6,320 nt of DNA from an uncultured Prevotellaceae bacterium (GTDB lineage: Bacteria > Bacteroidota > Bacteroidia > Bacteroidales > Bacteroidaceae). The position numbers were made by a program, and so were the translations under genes. The notes beneath the pieces were generated by a model. The model did not search any database. It was not told the origin of the DNA and worked only from the letters and a program-made list of their open reading frames with translations. Location of the stretch: NCBI GenBank assembly GCA_947303695.1, contig CAMYYX010000097.1, positions 1-6,320 of the forward strand, in the 5' to 3' direction. Positions 1 through 6,320 of this stretch are shown piece after piece. Numbering within the stretch: position 1 is the stretch's first letter; every line of letters begins with the position of its first letter.

Positions 1-823
1 GCGTATAGGCATAGAGTTGGTCGAGGATGGCATCACTTCCGTTCATCATCTGCTGGTATTGGGCAAACGGGACAGATTCGGCCTTGATGAGCTCCATCTT
101 GTCTGGATACTTCGCCAGCACATCCTGGGCGGCTTTCAACATGATATCCGTACCTTTATAGACAGAACGACTTCTGTTGATACCGATGAAGATGCGTACT
201 TTCGACGGAATCGCCGATGAAATGGAGATATTTTGGGGACAACGGATGGGGAATGGGATAAATGTAGTCTTCTTGGGAAGAGCAGGATGATAGCAAGCCC
301 AATATTCGTAAAGGCCGGTGATGATGCCGTCACATGTTTCTGCAATATGCTTGTTGAGTCTTTCTTTCTCGGTTCCTATCCAGTCTTTCTGCTCCTTCAG
401 CGATTCTGGATCAGTACGTACTTTGTCGCCAAAATTGAAATCGCTATATCTCAGGACCTTCTTTACGCTACAATAGTATACCCAGAACCAATCCATTCCG
501 TACGCTCCGAGAAACACTTTCTTGTTGTGCTTGCGCAGATAGTTGTAGAAGTAGAACAGACGTTCGGCTTTCAATTCAAAGAACATTGGATTGATGAGTT
601 GAACCACATCATATCCTTTCATCTTAGGCAGCAGTTTCCATAGTCGGAACATCAAGGCGATACCTCCCAGTTTACCTGGACGTCGTGATACATCAATATC
701 ACGCGGATAGTTCTTCCAGAAGTCACCATTCGAGATAACGGTTACCTCGTGTCCCAATTTCCGCAAACCTTCAGCCAAGGTGGCGTGTACGTTGCTATAT
801 TCTCCTATGAGTAGTATCTTCAT
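1..823 (-). CDS. GT4-like glycosyltransferase, 3' end off window
   Basis: Third gene of the minus-strand glycosyltransferase operon. The frame is open from the ATG at 823-821 to the left edge (274 residues), so the C-terminal part is missing. The N-terminus MKILLIGEYSNVHATLAEGL, followed by RKLGHEVTVIS (to about residue 31), is the usual first beta-strand and helix of a GT-B fold acceptor domain. The donor domain appears to begin near residue 210 (KVRIFIGINRSRS) and continues with VYKGTD at residues 221-226 and SDAILDQLYAYT at 262-274, patterns typical of GT4-type enzymes. The E-x7-E catalytic motif expected just after this point lies outside the window. There is no signal peptide, so it should act in the cytoplasm or at the inner face of the membrane, moving a sugar from a nucleotide donor to a growing glycan. 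The start is fixed by its ATGA overlap with the upstream gene. Family assignment is by motif recognition; donor and acceptor are unknown. Confidence 0.85.
   Translation of the reverse strand, partial: MKILLIGEYSNVHATLAEGLRKLGHEVTVISNGDFWKNYPRDIDVSRRPGKLGGIALMFRLWKLLPKMKGYDVVQLINPMFFELKAERLFYFYNYLRKHNKKVFLGAYGMDWFWVYYCSVKKVLRYSDFNFGDKVRTDPESLKEQKDWIGTEKERLNKHIAETCDGIITGLYEYWACYHPALPKKTTFIPFPIRCPQNISISSAIPSKVRIFIGINRSRSVYKGTDIMLKAAQDVLAKYPDKMELIKAESVPFAQYQQMMNGSDAILDQLYAYT
820..823 (-). promoter_or_regulatory. ATGA stop/start overlap, GT2 to GT4-like gene
   Basis: On the minus strand the TGA of the second GT2 gene (822-820) shares bases with the ATG of the GT4-like gene (823-821). This arrangement commonly gives translational coupling by re-initiation of the terminating ribosome, and it fixes the downstream start. 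Confidence 0.8.
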
Positions 824-1770
824 CGTTCTTTCTTCATTAAGGGTATCATCAATAACAGCATCTTCCGTCCTAAGGAGCTGTTGGTCAGACGACGGAAACG
901 AACATATTTGGGCGTGTAAGCTTCGTCAGGCAGCGGGAAGAGTTGTTCGCCACGCAGGTCGTCAAGCTTGTTGTCTAAGATATCACCAGACTTCGTCAGC
1001 CGAATCACGTTATAGATGTAATCCATCGTGAGTTGAGCCACACGTCGCTGAAGGGCATCCTGTTTCTCTTTTGGGAGTGTCTCAGCAAGATGATGTAGTC
1101 GTGAGATGACTGCACGGGTATCTGACAGACGCTTGTCACTCTTGTCTGTCTGTTGGGTAGCAGAACGCTCATGCTGTCGATAGAAGTATGCTTTGGCATC
1201 TGTCACAAGAACCGATTCTGCTTGAAGCAGCAGCTTGGATGTAAACTCCTCGTCTTCTCCATAGCTGACACCTTGGGTGAATTGGCAATCCTGACTGATT
1301 GTCTTGCGAAACAGATACCCACAGGTTGAGCCATGAATGTTGCGGCTGCTCATGACCCTTGTGCCACTCATCGGTTCCTCGTCTTTATAGACGTGCGATG
1401 ACGATGAGGCAGTCGTGAAATCGAACATGAGCATATCTGCAGGGGTGTTCCGTATGAGCTCAATGCAATGAGAATAAGGCTCTTTTATCAATTTGTCGTC
1501 AGCATCTACAAACTGGATGTATTCACCTTTCGCTTCTTGCATTCCGATGTTACGTGCCACACTCACTCCTTCATTCTCTTTGCGGATATATCGGATATCG
1601 TCTGTGTAGGTTTGCAATTTATCTTCTACACTACACGCTGAACCATCGTCCACAATGATGATTTCCCGTTCCTGAGGTTGCAATGGTAGCGAAAGAATGC
1701 TGCCGATGCACTCTTTGAGCATGCCTTCAGGCAGATTATAATATGGAATTATAAAGCTGATGGAGATCAT
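820..1770 (-). CDS. GT2 family glycosyltransferase (second in operon)
   Basis: A complete GT-A fold, family 2 transferase of 316 residues. The N-terminus MISISFIIPYYN starts directly with the first Rossmann strand; IIIVDDGS (37-44) is the nucleotide-binding strand and loop, RKENEGVSVARNIGM (63-77) is the conserved GT2 segment, and VDADD (88-92) supplies the metal-binding DxD. No transmembrane helix is evident, but the C-terminus is basic with a hydrophobic stretch (GRKMLLLMIPLMKKER), which could hold it to the inner membrane. An ATG 21 bases further upstream (1791) is in frame, but I prefer 1770: it forms an exact ATGA overlap with the stop of the preceding gene, mirrors the next junction, and puts the first beta-strand at the N-terminus as in other GT2 proteins. 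It probably adds one sugar to a surface glycan together with its neighbours; donor and linkage cannot be read from the sequence. Confidence 0.92.
   Translation of the reverse strand: MISISFIIPYYNLPEGMLKECIGSILSLPLQPQEREIIIVDDGSACSVEDKLQTYTDDIRYIRKENEGVSVARNIGMQEAKGEYIQFVDADDKLIKEPYSHCIELIRNTPADMLMFDFTTASSSSHVYKDEEPMSGTRVMSSRNIHGSTCGYLFRKTISQDCQFTQGVSYGEDEEFTSKLLLQAESVLVTDAKAYFYRQHERSATQQTDKSDKRLSDTRAVISRLHHLAETLPKEKQDALQRRVAQLTMDYIYNVIRLTKSGDILDNKLDDLRGEQLFPLPDEAYTPKYVRFRRLTNSSLGRKMLLLMIPLMKKER
1767..1770 (-). promoter_or_regulatory. ATGA stop/start overlap, GT2 to GT2 gene
   Basis: The TGA ending the first GT2 gene (1769-1767) overlaps the ATG at 1770-1768. It has the same geometry as the next junction, which supports 1770 rather than the in-frame ATG at 1791 as the start of the second GT2 gene. 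Confidence 0.75.
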
Positions 1771-2675
1771 ATGATTCGTTTTAACTTGCATAGGACGTTG
1801 ATGCCGAATGTGTTAAGGATGAATACTTTGATTTTTTCATGTGTAGTCGAAGCAACACTGAAAGGTAGTTTCCTGTTGGGGAGCCTTGGTGGAGTGTGCA
1901 GACGTTTGCATACATCCAATTGGATGTTCAGGGTGTGCAGGTAATACGTTGCTGCATCTTTGTCATCCCATGAAATCCGCAACAATTGAGCATCTGTGAG
2001 GTGGGCATGAAGCAATTGCTGCAAATCCTCGCCTGATGCCTGTACCGTGATGCCTTCCGTGTTCCAACAATAATAATACAACCCTTGGGAGATGGTCATG
2101 ATGACAGGATCGTGTTTCAGTAACTGAGGGATCGTCCATACATCTTCGAACTTATAGCCCTTGGGGAATTCAACGTTGTGAAAGAGGTAACGGCGGAACA
2201 CTTTATTGCAAGCATACGAGTGGGTGTAAGCCTTCCCTTCCAACCAATAGGTGCGTGAATCAGGATAGACCATATCGCTGAAACGAAGCTCCTGCTGACT
2301 TGAATGTCCTGCATGCACCACAATGGGGTATTCTAAGATTTCCACATCGTCTTCTTCCGCAGCCGCTTTCATCACCTGTTCATAGGTGTCCTGATGGATG
2401 TAGTCGTCGCTATCGACAAACGTAACAAACTCCCCTTGTGCCATCTTGATGCCTGCATTACGGGCATCGCTCAGCCCTCCGTTTTCTTTGTGAATGACTT
2501 TGATGCGATTGTCTTTTTCCGCATAATCATCGCAAATGGCTCCGCAGTTGTCAGGCGAACCATCATCAACCAGTATCAGCTCCCAATCCGTAAAGGTCTG
2601 TGAAACGATGCTGTCGACACACCGCTGAAGTGTGTTGGCCACGTGATAAACAGGTACGATGATAGATAGTTTCAT
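1767..2675 (-). CDS. GT2 family glycosyltransferase (first in operon)
   Basis: A complete 302-residue GT-A fold, family 2 transferase and the first gene of the minus-strand operon. MKLSIIVPVYHVANTL begins the nucleotide-binding fold; LVDDGSPDN (35-43) is the first Asp-containing loop, KENGGLSDARNAG (63-75) the conserved GT2 segment, and VDSDD (87-91) the DxD metal and nucleotide-sugar site. The C-terminal third is variable, as is normal for acceptor-specific regions, and ends in a basic, amphipathic tail (about 278-302). The start at 2675 is secure because the family fold begins at residue 2 and no plausible ATG lies upstream. It shares the GT2 core with the next gene, but the two are quite different outside the motifs, so they are not a recent duplication. 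Family-level function is firm: inverting transfer of a sugar from a nucleotide donor. The specific sugar and the polymer are not known. Confidence 0.93.
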   Translation of the reverse strand: MKLSIIVPVYHVANTLQRCVDSIVSQTFTDWELILVDDGSPDNCGAICDDYAEKDNRIKVIHKENGGLSDARNAGIKMAQGEFVTFVDSDDYIHQDTYEQVMKAAAEEDDVEILEYPIVVHAGHSSQQELRFSDMVYPDSRTYWLEGKAYTHSYACNKVFRRYLFHNVEFPKGYKFEDVWTIPQLLKHDPVIMTISQGLYYYCWNTEGITVQASGEDLQQLLHAHLTDAQLLRISWDDKDAATYYLHTLNIQLDVCKRLHTPPRLPNRKLPFSVASTTHEKIKVFILNTFGINVLCKLKRII

Positions 2676-2679
2676 GTTG

Positions 2680-2687
2680 CAAAGATA
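2680..2687 (-). promoter_or_regulatory. Bacteroidetes-type -7 box for the glycosyltransferase operon
   Basis: Read on the minus strand this is TATCTTTG, an exact match to the Bacteroidetes -7 consensus TAnnTTTG. Only four bases (CAAC) separate it from the ATG at 2675, so transcription from it would start at or within a few bases of the start codon. No TTTG -33 element is present at the usual 19-21 base spacing; that stretch is occupied by the TTAGCGG repeat. The box match is seen directly; promoter activity is inferred. Confidence 0.6.
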
Positions 2688-2695
2688 ATAAAAGT

Positions 2696-2723
2696 TTAGC
2701 GGTTAGCGGTTAGCGGTTGGCGG
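2696..2723. repeat. Tandem heptamer array TTAGCGG x4
   Basis: Four back-to-back 7-base units: three perfect TTAGCGG copies (2696, 2703, 2710) and one TTGGCGG (2717), followed by a run of six T. It starts 8 bases upstream of the glycosyltransferase -7 box and covers the position where its -33 element would lie. It is non-coding as far as I can tell. Repeats of this kind could change copy number by slippage. Confidence 0.9.
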
Positions 2724-2735
2724 TTTTTTCAAATA

Positions 2736-2766
2736 ATTATGAATTCTGCATTATGAATTATGAATT
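2736..2766. repeat. Tandem heptamer array ATTATGA x4 (one unit diverged)
   Basis: Units ATTATGA (2736), ATTCTGC (2743, diverged), ATTATGA (2750), ATTATGA (2757) and a partial ATT (2764) keep an exact 7-base period. The array ends 6 bases before the alaS -7 box and spans its expected -33 region. I recall similar ATTATGAATT runs between genes in Prevotella and Bacteroides, but that is from memory and unchecked. Confidence 0.85.
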
Positions 2767-2772
2767 TTTTCG

Positions 2773-2780
2773 TAACTTTG
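2773..2780 (+). promoter_or_regulatory. Bacteroidetes-type -7 box for alaS
   Basis: TAACTTTG matches the TAnnTTTG -7 consensus exactly and is preceded by an A/T-rich stretch. No TTTG -33 element is visible at the expected distance. The predicted transcription start is a few bases downstream, near 2783-2787, giving a leader of about 50 bases before the alaS ATG. The next gene may also be served by this promoter through readthrough. Confidence 0.65.
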
Positions 2781-2787
2781 CACGGAA

Positions 2788-2801
2788 TTTGCTAAAGCAA
2801 A
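2788..2801 (+). other. Small hairpin in the alaS leader
   Basis: TTTGC-TAAA-GCAAA can form a 5-base-pair stem with a 4-base loop just after the predicted alaS transcription start. It is too small to be a T-box or a terminator and is not followed by a U-tract. It could protect the 5' end or be chance; I attach no function. Confidence 0.3.
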
Positions 2802-2808
2802 ATCGTAA

Positions 2809-2830
2809 AATAGTCAATAGTCTAATAGTA
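2809..2830. repeat. Short heptamer repeat AATAGTC x2 plus AATAGTA
   Basis: AATAGTC occurs at 2809 and 2816 in direct tandem, then AATAGTA at 2824 after one inserted T. It lies in the presumed untranslated leader and ends 6 bases before the alaS start codon, so copy changes would alter the sequence next to the ribosome landing site. Being short and A/T-rich, it could be chance on its own; the shared 7-base period with its two neighbours is what makes it notable. Confidence 0.6.
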
Positions 2831-2836
2831 AATAAA

Positions 2837-5455
2837 ATGATGACAGCAAAAGAGATACGTGAATCGTACAAGAAGTTTTTTGAGTCAAAAGAGCACCTCA
2901 TCGTGCCTTCTGCTCCGATGGTAGTGAAGGACGACCCAACCCTTATGTTTACCAATGCAGGTATGAACCAGTTCAAGGATATCATCCTGGGTAACGTGCA
3001 ACCAAAGAGCCGTCGTATGGCCGACTCGCAGAAATGTCTGCGTGTGAGCGGAAAGCACAACGACTTGGAGGAAGTAGGTCACGACACCTATCACCACACG
3101 ATGTTCGAGATGTTGGGCAACTGGTCGTTTGGCGACTATTTCAAGAAGGAAGCCATCAGTTGGGCGTGGGAGTATATCGTCGATGTCCTGAAAATCAATC
3201 CTGCCGACCTCTATGCGACCGTCTTTGAAGGTTCGCCTGAGGAAGGATTGGAGCGTGACAATGAGGCTGCAGCCATCTGGGAGCAGTTCCTGCCAAAAGA
3301 CCATATCATCAATGGTAACAAGCACGATAACTTCTGGGAAATGGGCGATACAGGCCCTTGTGGACCTTGTTCCGAACTTCATGTCGATTCCCGTCCTGCT
3401 GAGGAGAAAGCCAAGTTGCCTGGACGCGAACTGGTGAATAAAGACCATCCACAGGTCATCGAGATATGGAACTTAGTGTTCATGCAGTACAACCGTAAGG
3501 CAGACGGCTCACTTGAACCGCTGCCAGCAAAGGTCATCGATACCGGTATGGGATTCGAGCGTTTGGTTCGTACCCTCCAAGGCAAGACTTCCAACTACGA
3601 TACCGATGTGTTCCAGCCACTCATCAAAGTGATTGGCGATATGGCAGGAAAACGTTATGGTGAGGATGAGAAGACCGATGTGGCTATGCGTGTGGTGGCT
3701 GACCACCTCCGTGCTATCGCTTTCTCAATCGCTGACGGACAGCTGCCAAGCAACGCAAAAGCTGGTTATGTCATCCGTCGTATCCTCCGTCGTGCTGTTC
3801 GTTATGGTTATACGTTCCTCGACCAGAAAGAGGCGTTCATCTATAAACTCGTGCCAACGCTGATTGCTGAGATGGGCGAGGCATTCCCTGAGATTGCTGC
3901 TCAAAAAGAACTCATCATGAAGGTGATGAAGGAAGAGGAAGATGCTTTCCTGCGTACGCTGGCTAATGGTATCAAACTGCTGACCGACGTGATGGACGAG
4001 GTGAAGGCTGCTGGCAAGACCGTCATTCCTGGCGAGGAGGCATTCAAGCTGTTCGATACCTTCGGCTTCCCACTCGACCTCACAGAGTTGATCTGTCGTG
4101 AGAATGATATGACGGTCGATGAGGCAGGCTTCAATACAGAGATGCAGAAGCAGAAAGAACGTGCTCGTAATGCAGCTCAGGTAGAGATGGGCGACTGGAC
4201 AACACTCGCAGAAGGCGAAAGCCAGTTTGTGGGTTACGACTATACAGAATACACTTGCCACATCCTCAAGTATCGTGAGGTGAAGCAGAAGAAGGGTGTG
4301 GTTTACGAGGTGGTACTCGACCAGACTCCGTTCTATGCTGAGATGGGTGGTGAAGTAGGTGATACGGGTGTGCTCGTCAACGAAAACGAGACCATCAATG
4401 TGGTAGATACGAAGAAGGAGAACGGTCAGTCCATCCATATCGTCGATAAGCTGCCACAGGATGCATCAGCCGAATTTATGGCTTGTGTCGATGTTGAGCG
4501 TCGTCGTGCCATCGAGGCCAACCACACATGTACTCACCTCCTCGATGAGGCCTTGCGTGAGGTACTTGGAACCCATGTAGAGCAGAAAGGTTCGTTGGTG
4601 ACAGCCGATTCGCTCCGTTTCGATTTCTCACACTTCGAGAAGGTTACTCCAGAGCAGTTGCGCGAGGTAGAACATATCGTCAACGAGAAGATTCGTGCCA
4701 ACATCCCACTCGAGGAATTCCGCGATACACCAATCGAGGAAGCTAAGAAACTGGGTGCTATTGCTCTCTTCGGCGAGAAGTATGGTGACAAGGTTCGTGT
4801 TGTGAAGTTCGGCACCAGCGTAGAGTTCTGTGGTGGATGTCATGCTCAGGCTACAGGTCAGTTGGGTATGGTTCGCATCATTTCGGAAAGTAGTATTGCT
4901 GCAGGTGTGCGTCGTATTGAGGCTATCACAGGTAAGAAAGTTGAGGAGATGCTCGATAAGGCTCAGGACTTTATGGCTGACCTTCGTGGCTTGCTCAACA
5001 ATGCTCCAGACCTCATGACGACCATTCAGAAAGCGATTGCGGATAATAAGGAACTTCAAGCTCAGGTTGATGAGTTCAAGGCTCAGAAGGCGATGGAGTT
5101 CAAGAAATCGCTTATTGAACAGGCAAAGACCATCAATGGCGTGAAAGTCATCTGTGGTGTTATTCCTGCCGATCCACAGAATGTGAAAGATATGGTGTTC
5201 CAGCTTCGCACACAGTTCCCAGAACAGCTGCTTGTAGCTATTGCATGTGCTCCTGCAGGCAAACCAACTCTCACTGTAGGTCTCTCAGACGACCTTGTGA
5301 AGGCAGGTAAGAATGCGGGTCAGCTGGTTCGTGAAGCTGCCAAGTTGATGCAAGGCGGTGGTGGTGGTCAGCCACATTTCGCAACAGCAGGAGGTAAGAA
5401 TCCTGATGGCATGAAGGCCGCAGTGGATAAAGTGATAGAATTAGCCAACCTATAA
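2837..5455 (+). CDS. alaS: Alanyl-tRNA synthetase
   Basis: Cytoplasmic class II synthetase that activates alanine with ATP, charges tRNA-Ala and removes mischarged Ser or Gly. The 872 residues match the usual bacterial length (about 875). The aminoacylation domain carries FTNAGMNQFKD (38-48), FEMLGNWSFGDYF (90-102), WEMGDTGPCGPCSE (167-180) and the motif 3 segment DTGMGFERL (235-243). The editing domain has the zinc-site pair HTCTH (H563, H567) and CGGCH (C665, H669). A helical, probably coiled-coil stretch (about 730-765) leads to the C-terminal DHHA1-type domain with the glycine-rich GGGGGQPH (840-847). The start is the first of two adjacent ATGs (2837, 2840): MMTAKEIRESYKKFF matches the way Bacteroidales AlaRS proteins begin. 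The frame stays open upstream to a TTG at 2717, but that extension crosses the promoter and a repeat array and should not be annotated as protein. Transcribed divergently from the glycosyltransferase operon. The CGGCH motif has Cys where E. coli has Thr. Confidence 0.98.
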   Translation: MMTAKEIRESYKKFFESKEHLIVPSAPMVVKDDPTLMFTNAGMNQFKDIILGNVQPKSRRMADSQKCLRVSGKHNDLEEVGHDTYHHTMFEMLGNWSFGDYFKKEAISWAWEYIVDVLKINPADLYATVFEGSPEEGLERDNEAAAIWEQFLPKDHIINGNKHDNFWEMGDTGPCGPCSELHVDSRPAEEKAKLPGRELVNKDHPQVIEIWNLVFMQYNRKADGSLEPLPAKVIDTGMGFERLVRTLQGKTSNYDTDVFQPLIKVIGDMAGKRYGEDEKTDVAMRVVADHLRAIAFSIADGQLPSNAKAGYVIRRILRRAVRYGYTFLDQKEAFIYKLVPTLIAEMGEAFPEIAAQKELIMKVMKEEEDAFLRTLANGIKLLTDVMDEVKAAGKTVIPGEEAFKLFDTFGFPLDLTELICRENDMTVDEAGFNTEMQKQKERARNAAQVEMGDWTTLAEGESQFVGYDYTEYTCHILKYREVKQKKGVVYEVVLDQTPFYAEMGGEVGDTGVLVNENETINVVDTKKENGQSIHIVDKLPQDASAEFMACVDVERRRAIEANHTCTHLLDEALREVLGTHVEQKGSLVTADSLRFDFSHFEKVTPEQLREVEHIVNEKIRANIPLEEFRDTPIEEAKKLGAIALFGEKYGDKVRVVKFGTSVEFCGGCHAQATGQLGMVRIISESSIAAGVRRIEAITGKKVEEMLDKAQDFMADLRGLLNNAPDLMTTIQKAIADNKELQAQVDEFKAQKAMEFKKSLIEQAKTINGVKVICGVIPADPQNVKDMVFQLRTQFPEQLLVAIACAPAGKPTLTVGLSDDLVKAGKNAGQLVREAAKLMQGGGGGQPHFATAGGKNPDGMKAAVDKVIELANL

Positions 5456-5456
5456 G

Positions 5457-5483
5457 GCCTCATTGGCCCCATAAGCCCCATAA
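5457..5483. repeat. Tandem 9-base repeat between alaS and the esterase gene
   Basis: Two perfect units GCCCCATAA (5466, 5475) are preceded by a diverged third unit GCCTCATTG (5457). The array fills most of the 41-base gap and ends 13 bases before the next ATG. GGCC-TCATT-GGCC (5456-5468) could form a 4-base-pair stem, too weak for an intrinsic terminator and without a T-run. No TAnnTTTG -7 box is present in the gap, so the downstream gene may be read from the alaS promoter. Confidence 0.75.
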
Positions 5484-5496
5484 AATCTTCAACGAT

Positions 5497-6320
5497 ATGA
5501 AAAAAATCCTTTTACTTCTTTTGCTTTGCCTGCCGCTGATGGTGCAGGCTCAGAAACCAGACAAGAACTTCCACATCTTCCTCTGCTTCGGGCAGTCGAA
5601 TATGGAAGCTGGTGCACGTCCTGCCGAACAGGACAGAGACTTCAACGACCCACGGTTCCAGTTCCTCGCAGCAGTCAATATGCCGCGTACTCAGCGTGAG
5701 ATGGGCCATTGGTACACAGCCATTCCGCCTATCTGTCGCGAGGGTAACAACATGGGACCTGTCGACTTCTTTGGCCGTAAGATGATTGAGCAAATCGATG
5801 ACCGCTACCGCATTGGTGTCATCAATGTGTCTGTGGCTGGTGCCAAGATGGAACTTTGGGATAAGGACGATTATAAGGAGTATATCGACAACGAGCGCGA
5901 CTGGATGAAAAACATCGTGAATCAGTACGATGGCAATCCTTACCAACGACTCGTTGATATGGCTCGCATTGCCCAGAAGGATGGTGTCATCAAGGGCATC
6001 CTCATCCATCAGGGTGAGTCGAACTCTGACGATCAGAAGTGGCCTGAGCGTGTGAAGAAGATCTACAACGACCTCTGCAAGGACCTTGGACTCAATCCCA
6101 AGGATGTGCCTTTGTTGGCTGGTGAATTGAAGCATCAGGAGCAGGGTGGTGTGTGCTGGCGATTCAATGTGGACATCCTGCCCAATCTGCCCAAGACGTT
6201 GCCTAACTCCTACATTATCTCGGCAAAGGATTGCGAGGGTACAGACGACCAGTTCCATTTCAGTACCGAAGGTATGCGTACGCTTGGCTACCGTTATGCT
6301 GAGCAGATGCTGAAACTGCA
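5497..6320 (+). CDS. Secreted SASA-family (CE6-like) carbohydrate O-acetylesterase, 3' end off window
   Basis: The 274 visible residues start with a signal peptide: MKK, a leucine-rich core (residues 4-16), then a likely signal peptidase I site after VQA (18/19). Cys11 lies inside the hydrophobic core without a proper lipobox, so I do not call it a lipoprotein; the product should be periplasmic or exported. The SGNH/SASA fold blocks are present: FGQSNME (31-37, nucleophile Ser34), a central GVINVSVAGAKMELW segment (about 110-124), HQGESN (171-176), and DQFHF (251-255), supplying Asp251 and His254 of the catalytic set. Members of this family remove acetyl groups from xylan or other glycans, and many are annotated as sialate O-acetylesterase or acetylxylan esterase; which substrate applies here cannot be told. 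Because the last catalytic block has passed, only a short C-terminus is probably missing unless a further domain follows. It lies 41 bases after alaS on the same strand; the adjacency does not suggest a shared function. Confidence 0.88.
   Translation, partial: MKKILLLLLLCLPLMVQAQKPDKNFHIFLCFGQSNMEAGARPAEQDRDFNDPRFQFLAAVNMPRTQREMGHWYTAIPPICREGNNMGPVDFFGRKMIEQIDDRYRIGVINVSVAGAKMELWDKDDYKEYIDNERDWMKNIVNQYDGNPYQRLVDMARIAQKDGVIKGILIHQGESNSDDQKWPERVKKIYNDLCKDLGLNPKDVPLLAGELKHQEQGGVCWRFNVDILPNLPKTLPNSYIISAKDCEGTDDQFHFSTEGMRTLGYRYAEQMLKL

Noticed and set aside
233..643. Plus-strand open frame of 136 codons at the left end
   Set aside because: Antisense to the GT4-like gene, whose minus-strand translation gives clear GT-B fold motifs throughout.
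1771..1791. Upstream ATG start for the second GT2 gene
   Set aside because: It would lie 25 bases inside the preceding gene and add seven residues before the GT2 fold; the ATGA overlap at 1770 fits better.
2717..2836. A 40-residue N-terminal extension of AlaRS from a TTG codon
   Set aside because: It crosses the TAACTTTG promoter box and the ATTATGA repeat (giving the repetitive NYEF peptide), and the family N-terminus matches from 2837.
2783..2836. T-box or other riboswitch controlling alaS
   Set aside because: The leader is only about 50 bases, with one 5-base-pair hairpin and no T-box motif or terminator.
2885..3448. Open frame (187 codons) antisense to the start of alaS
   Set aside because: Lies wholly within the conserved aminoacylation domain and has no recognisable features.
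3725..4438. Long open frame (237 codons) antisense to alaS
   Set aside because: Shadow of the alaS reading frame; the sense strand is unambiguous AlaRS.
5456..5490. Intrinsic terminator after alaS
   Set aside because: Only a 4-base-pair GGCC stem with no T-run; better described as a tandem repeat.
5512..6258. Long open frame (248 codons) antisense to the esterase gene
   Set aside because: The sense strand encodes all SASA catalytic blocks and a signal peptide; the antisense product has no recognisable motif and arises from codon bias.

Overview
The window looks like ordinary chromosome from a member of the Bacteroidales, most likely Prevotella or a close relative. Three things point there: the alanyl-tRNA synthetase reads like the Bacteroidales type; two candidate promoters carry the Bacteroidetes -7 element TAnnTTTG; and start codons are preceded by A/T-rich sequence rather than a clear Shine-Dalgarno. 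The genus is inferred from familiarity, not from a search.

Left half (1-2675, minus strand): three glycosyltransferase genes in one tight operon, read right to left. Two GT2 (GT-A fold) enzymes come first, followed by a GT4-like (GT-B fold) enzyme that runs off the left edge. Both junctions are 4-base ATGA stop/start overlaps, so the genes are probably translationally coupled. Such runs usually build a surface polysaccharide (capsule, exopolysaccharide or O-antigen), but nothing in the window identifies the polymer or the sugars.

Divergent intergenic region (2676-2836): a minus-strand -7 box sits 4 bases from the first GT2 start codon, implying a leaderless or nearly leaderless mRNA. A plus-strand -7 box lies about 57 bases upstream of alaS. 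Three unrelated short tandem arrays are packed here, all with a 7-base period. Two of them cover the positions where the -33 elements of the two promoters would be expected. This is the most unusual part of the window.

Right half (2837-6320, plus strand): a complete alaS (872 residues, with all aminoacylation, editing and C-terminal motifs), then a 41-base gap made largely of a 9-base tandem repeat, then a secreted SASA-family (CE6-like) carbohydrate O-acetylesterase that is cut by the right edge just after its catalytic Asp/His block.

I found no RNA genes, CRISPR arrays, insertion sequences, phage genes or strong intrinsic terminators. I do not see a new biological system; the repeat-filled divergent promoter region is the item most worth following up.
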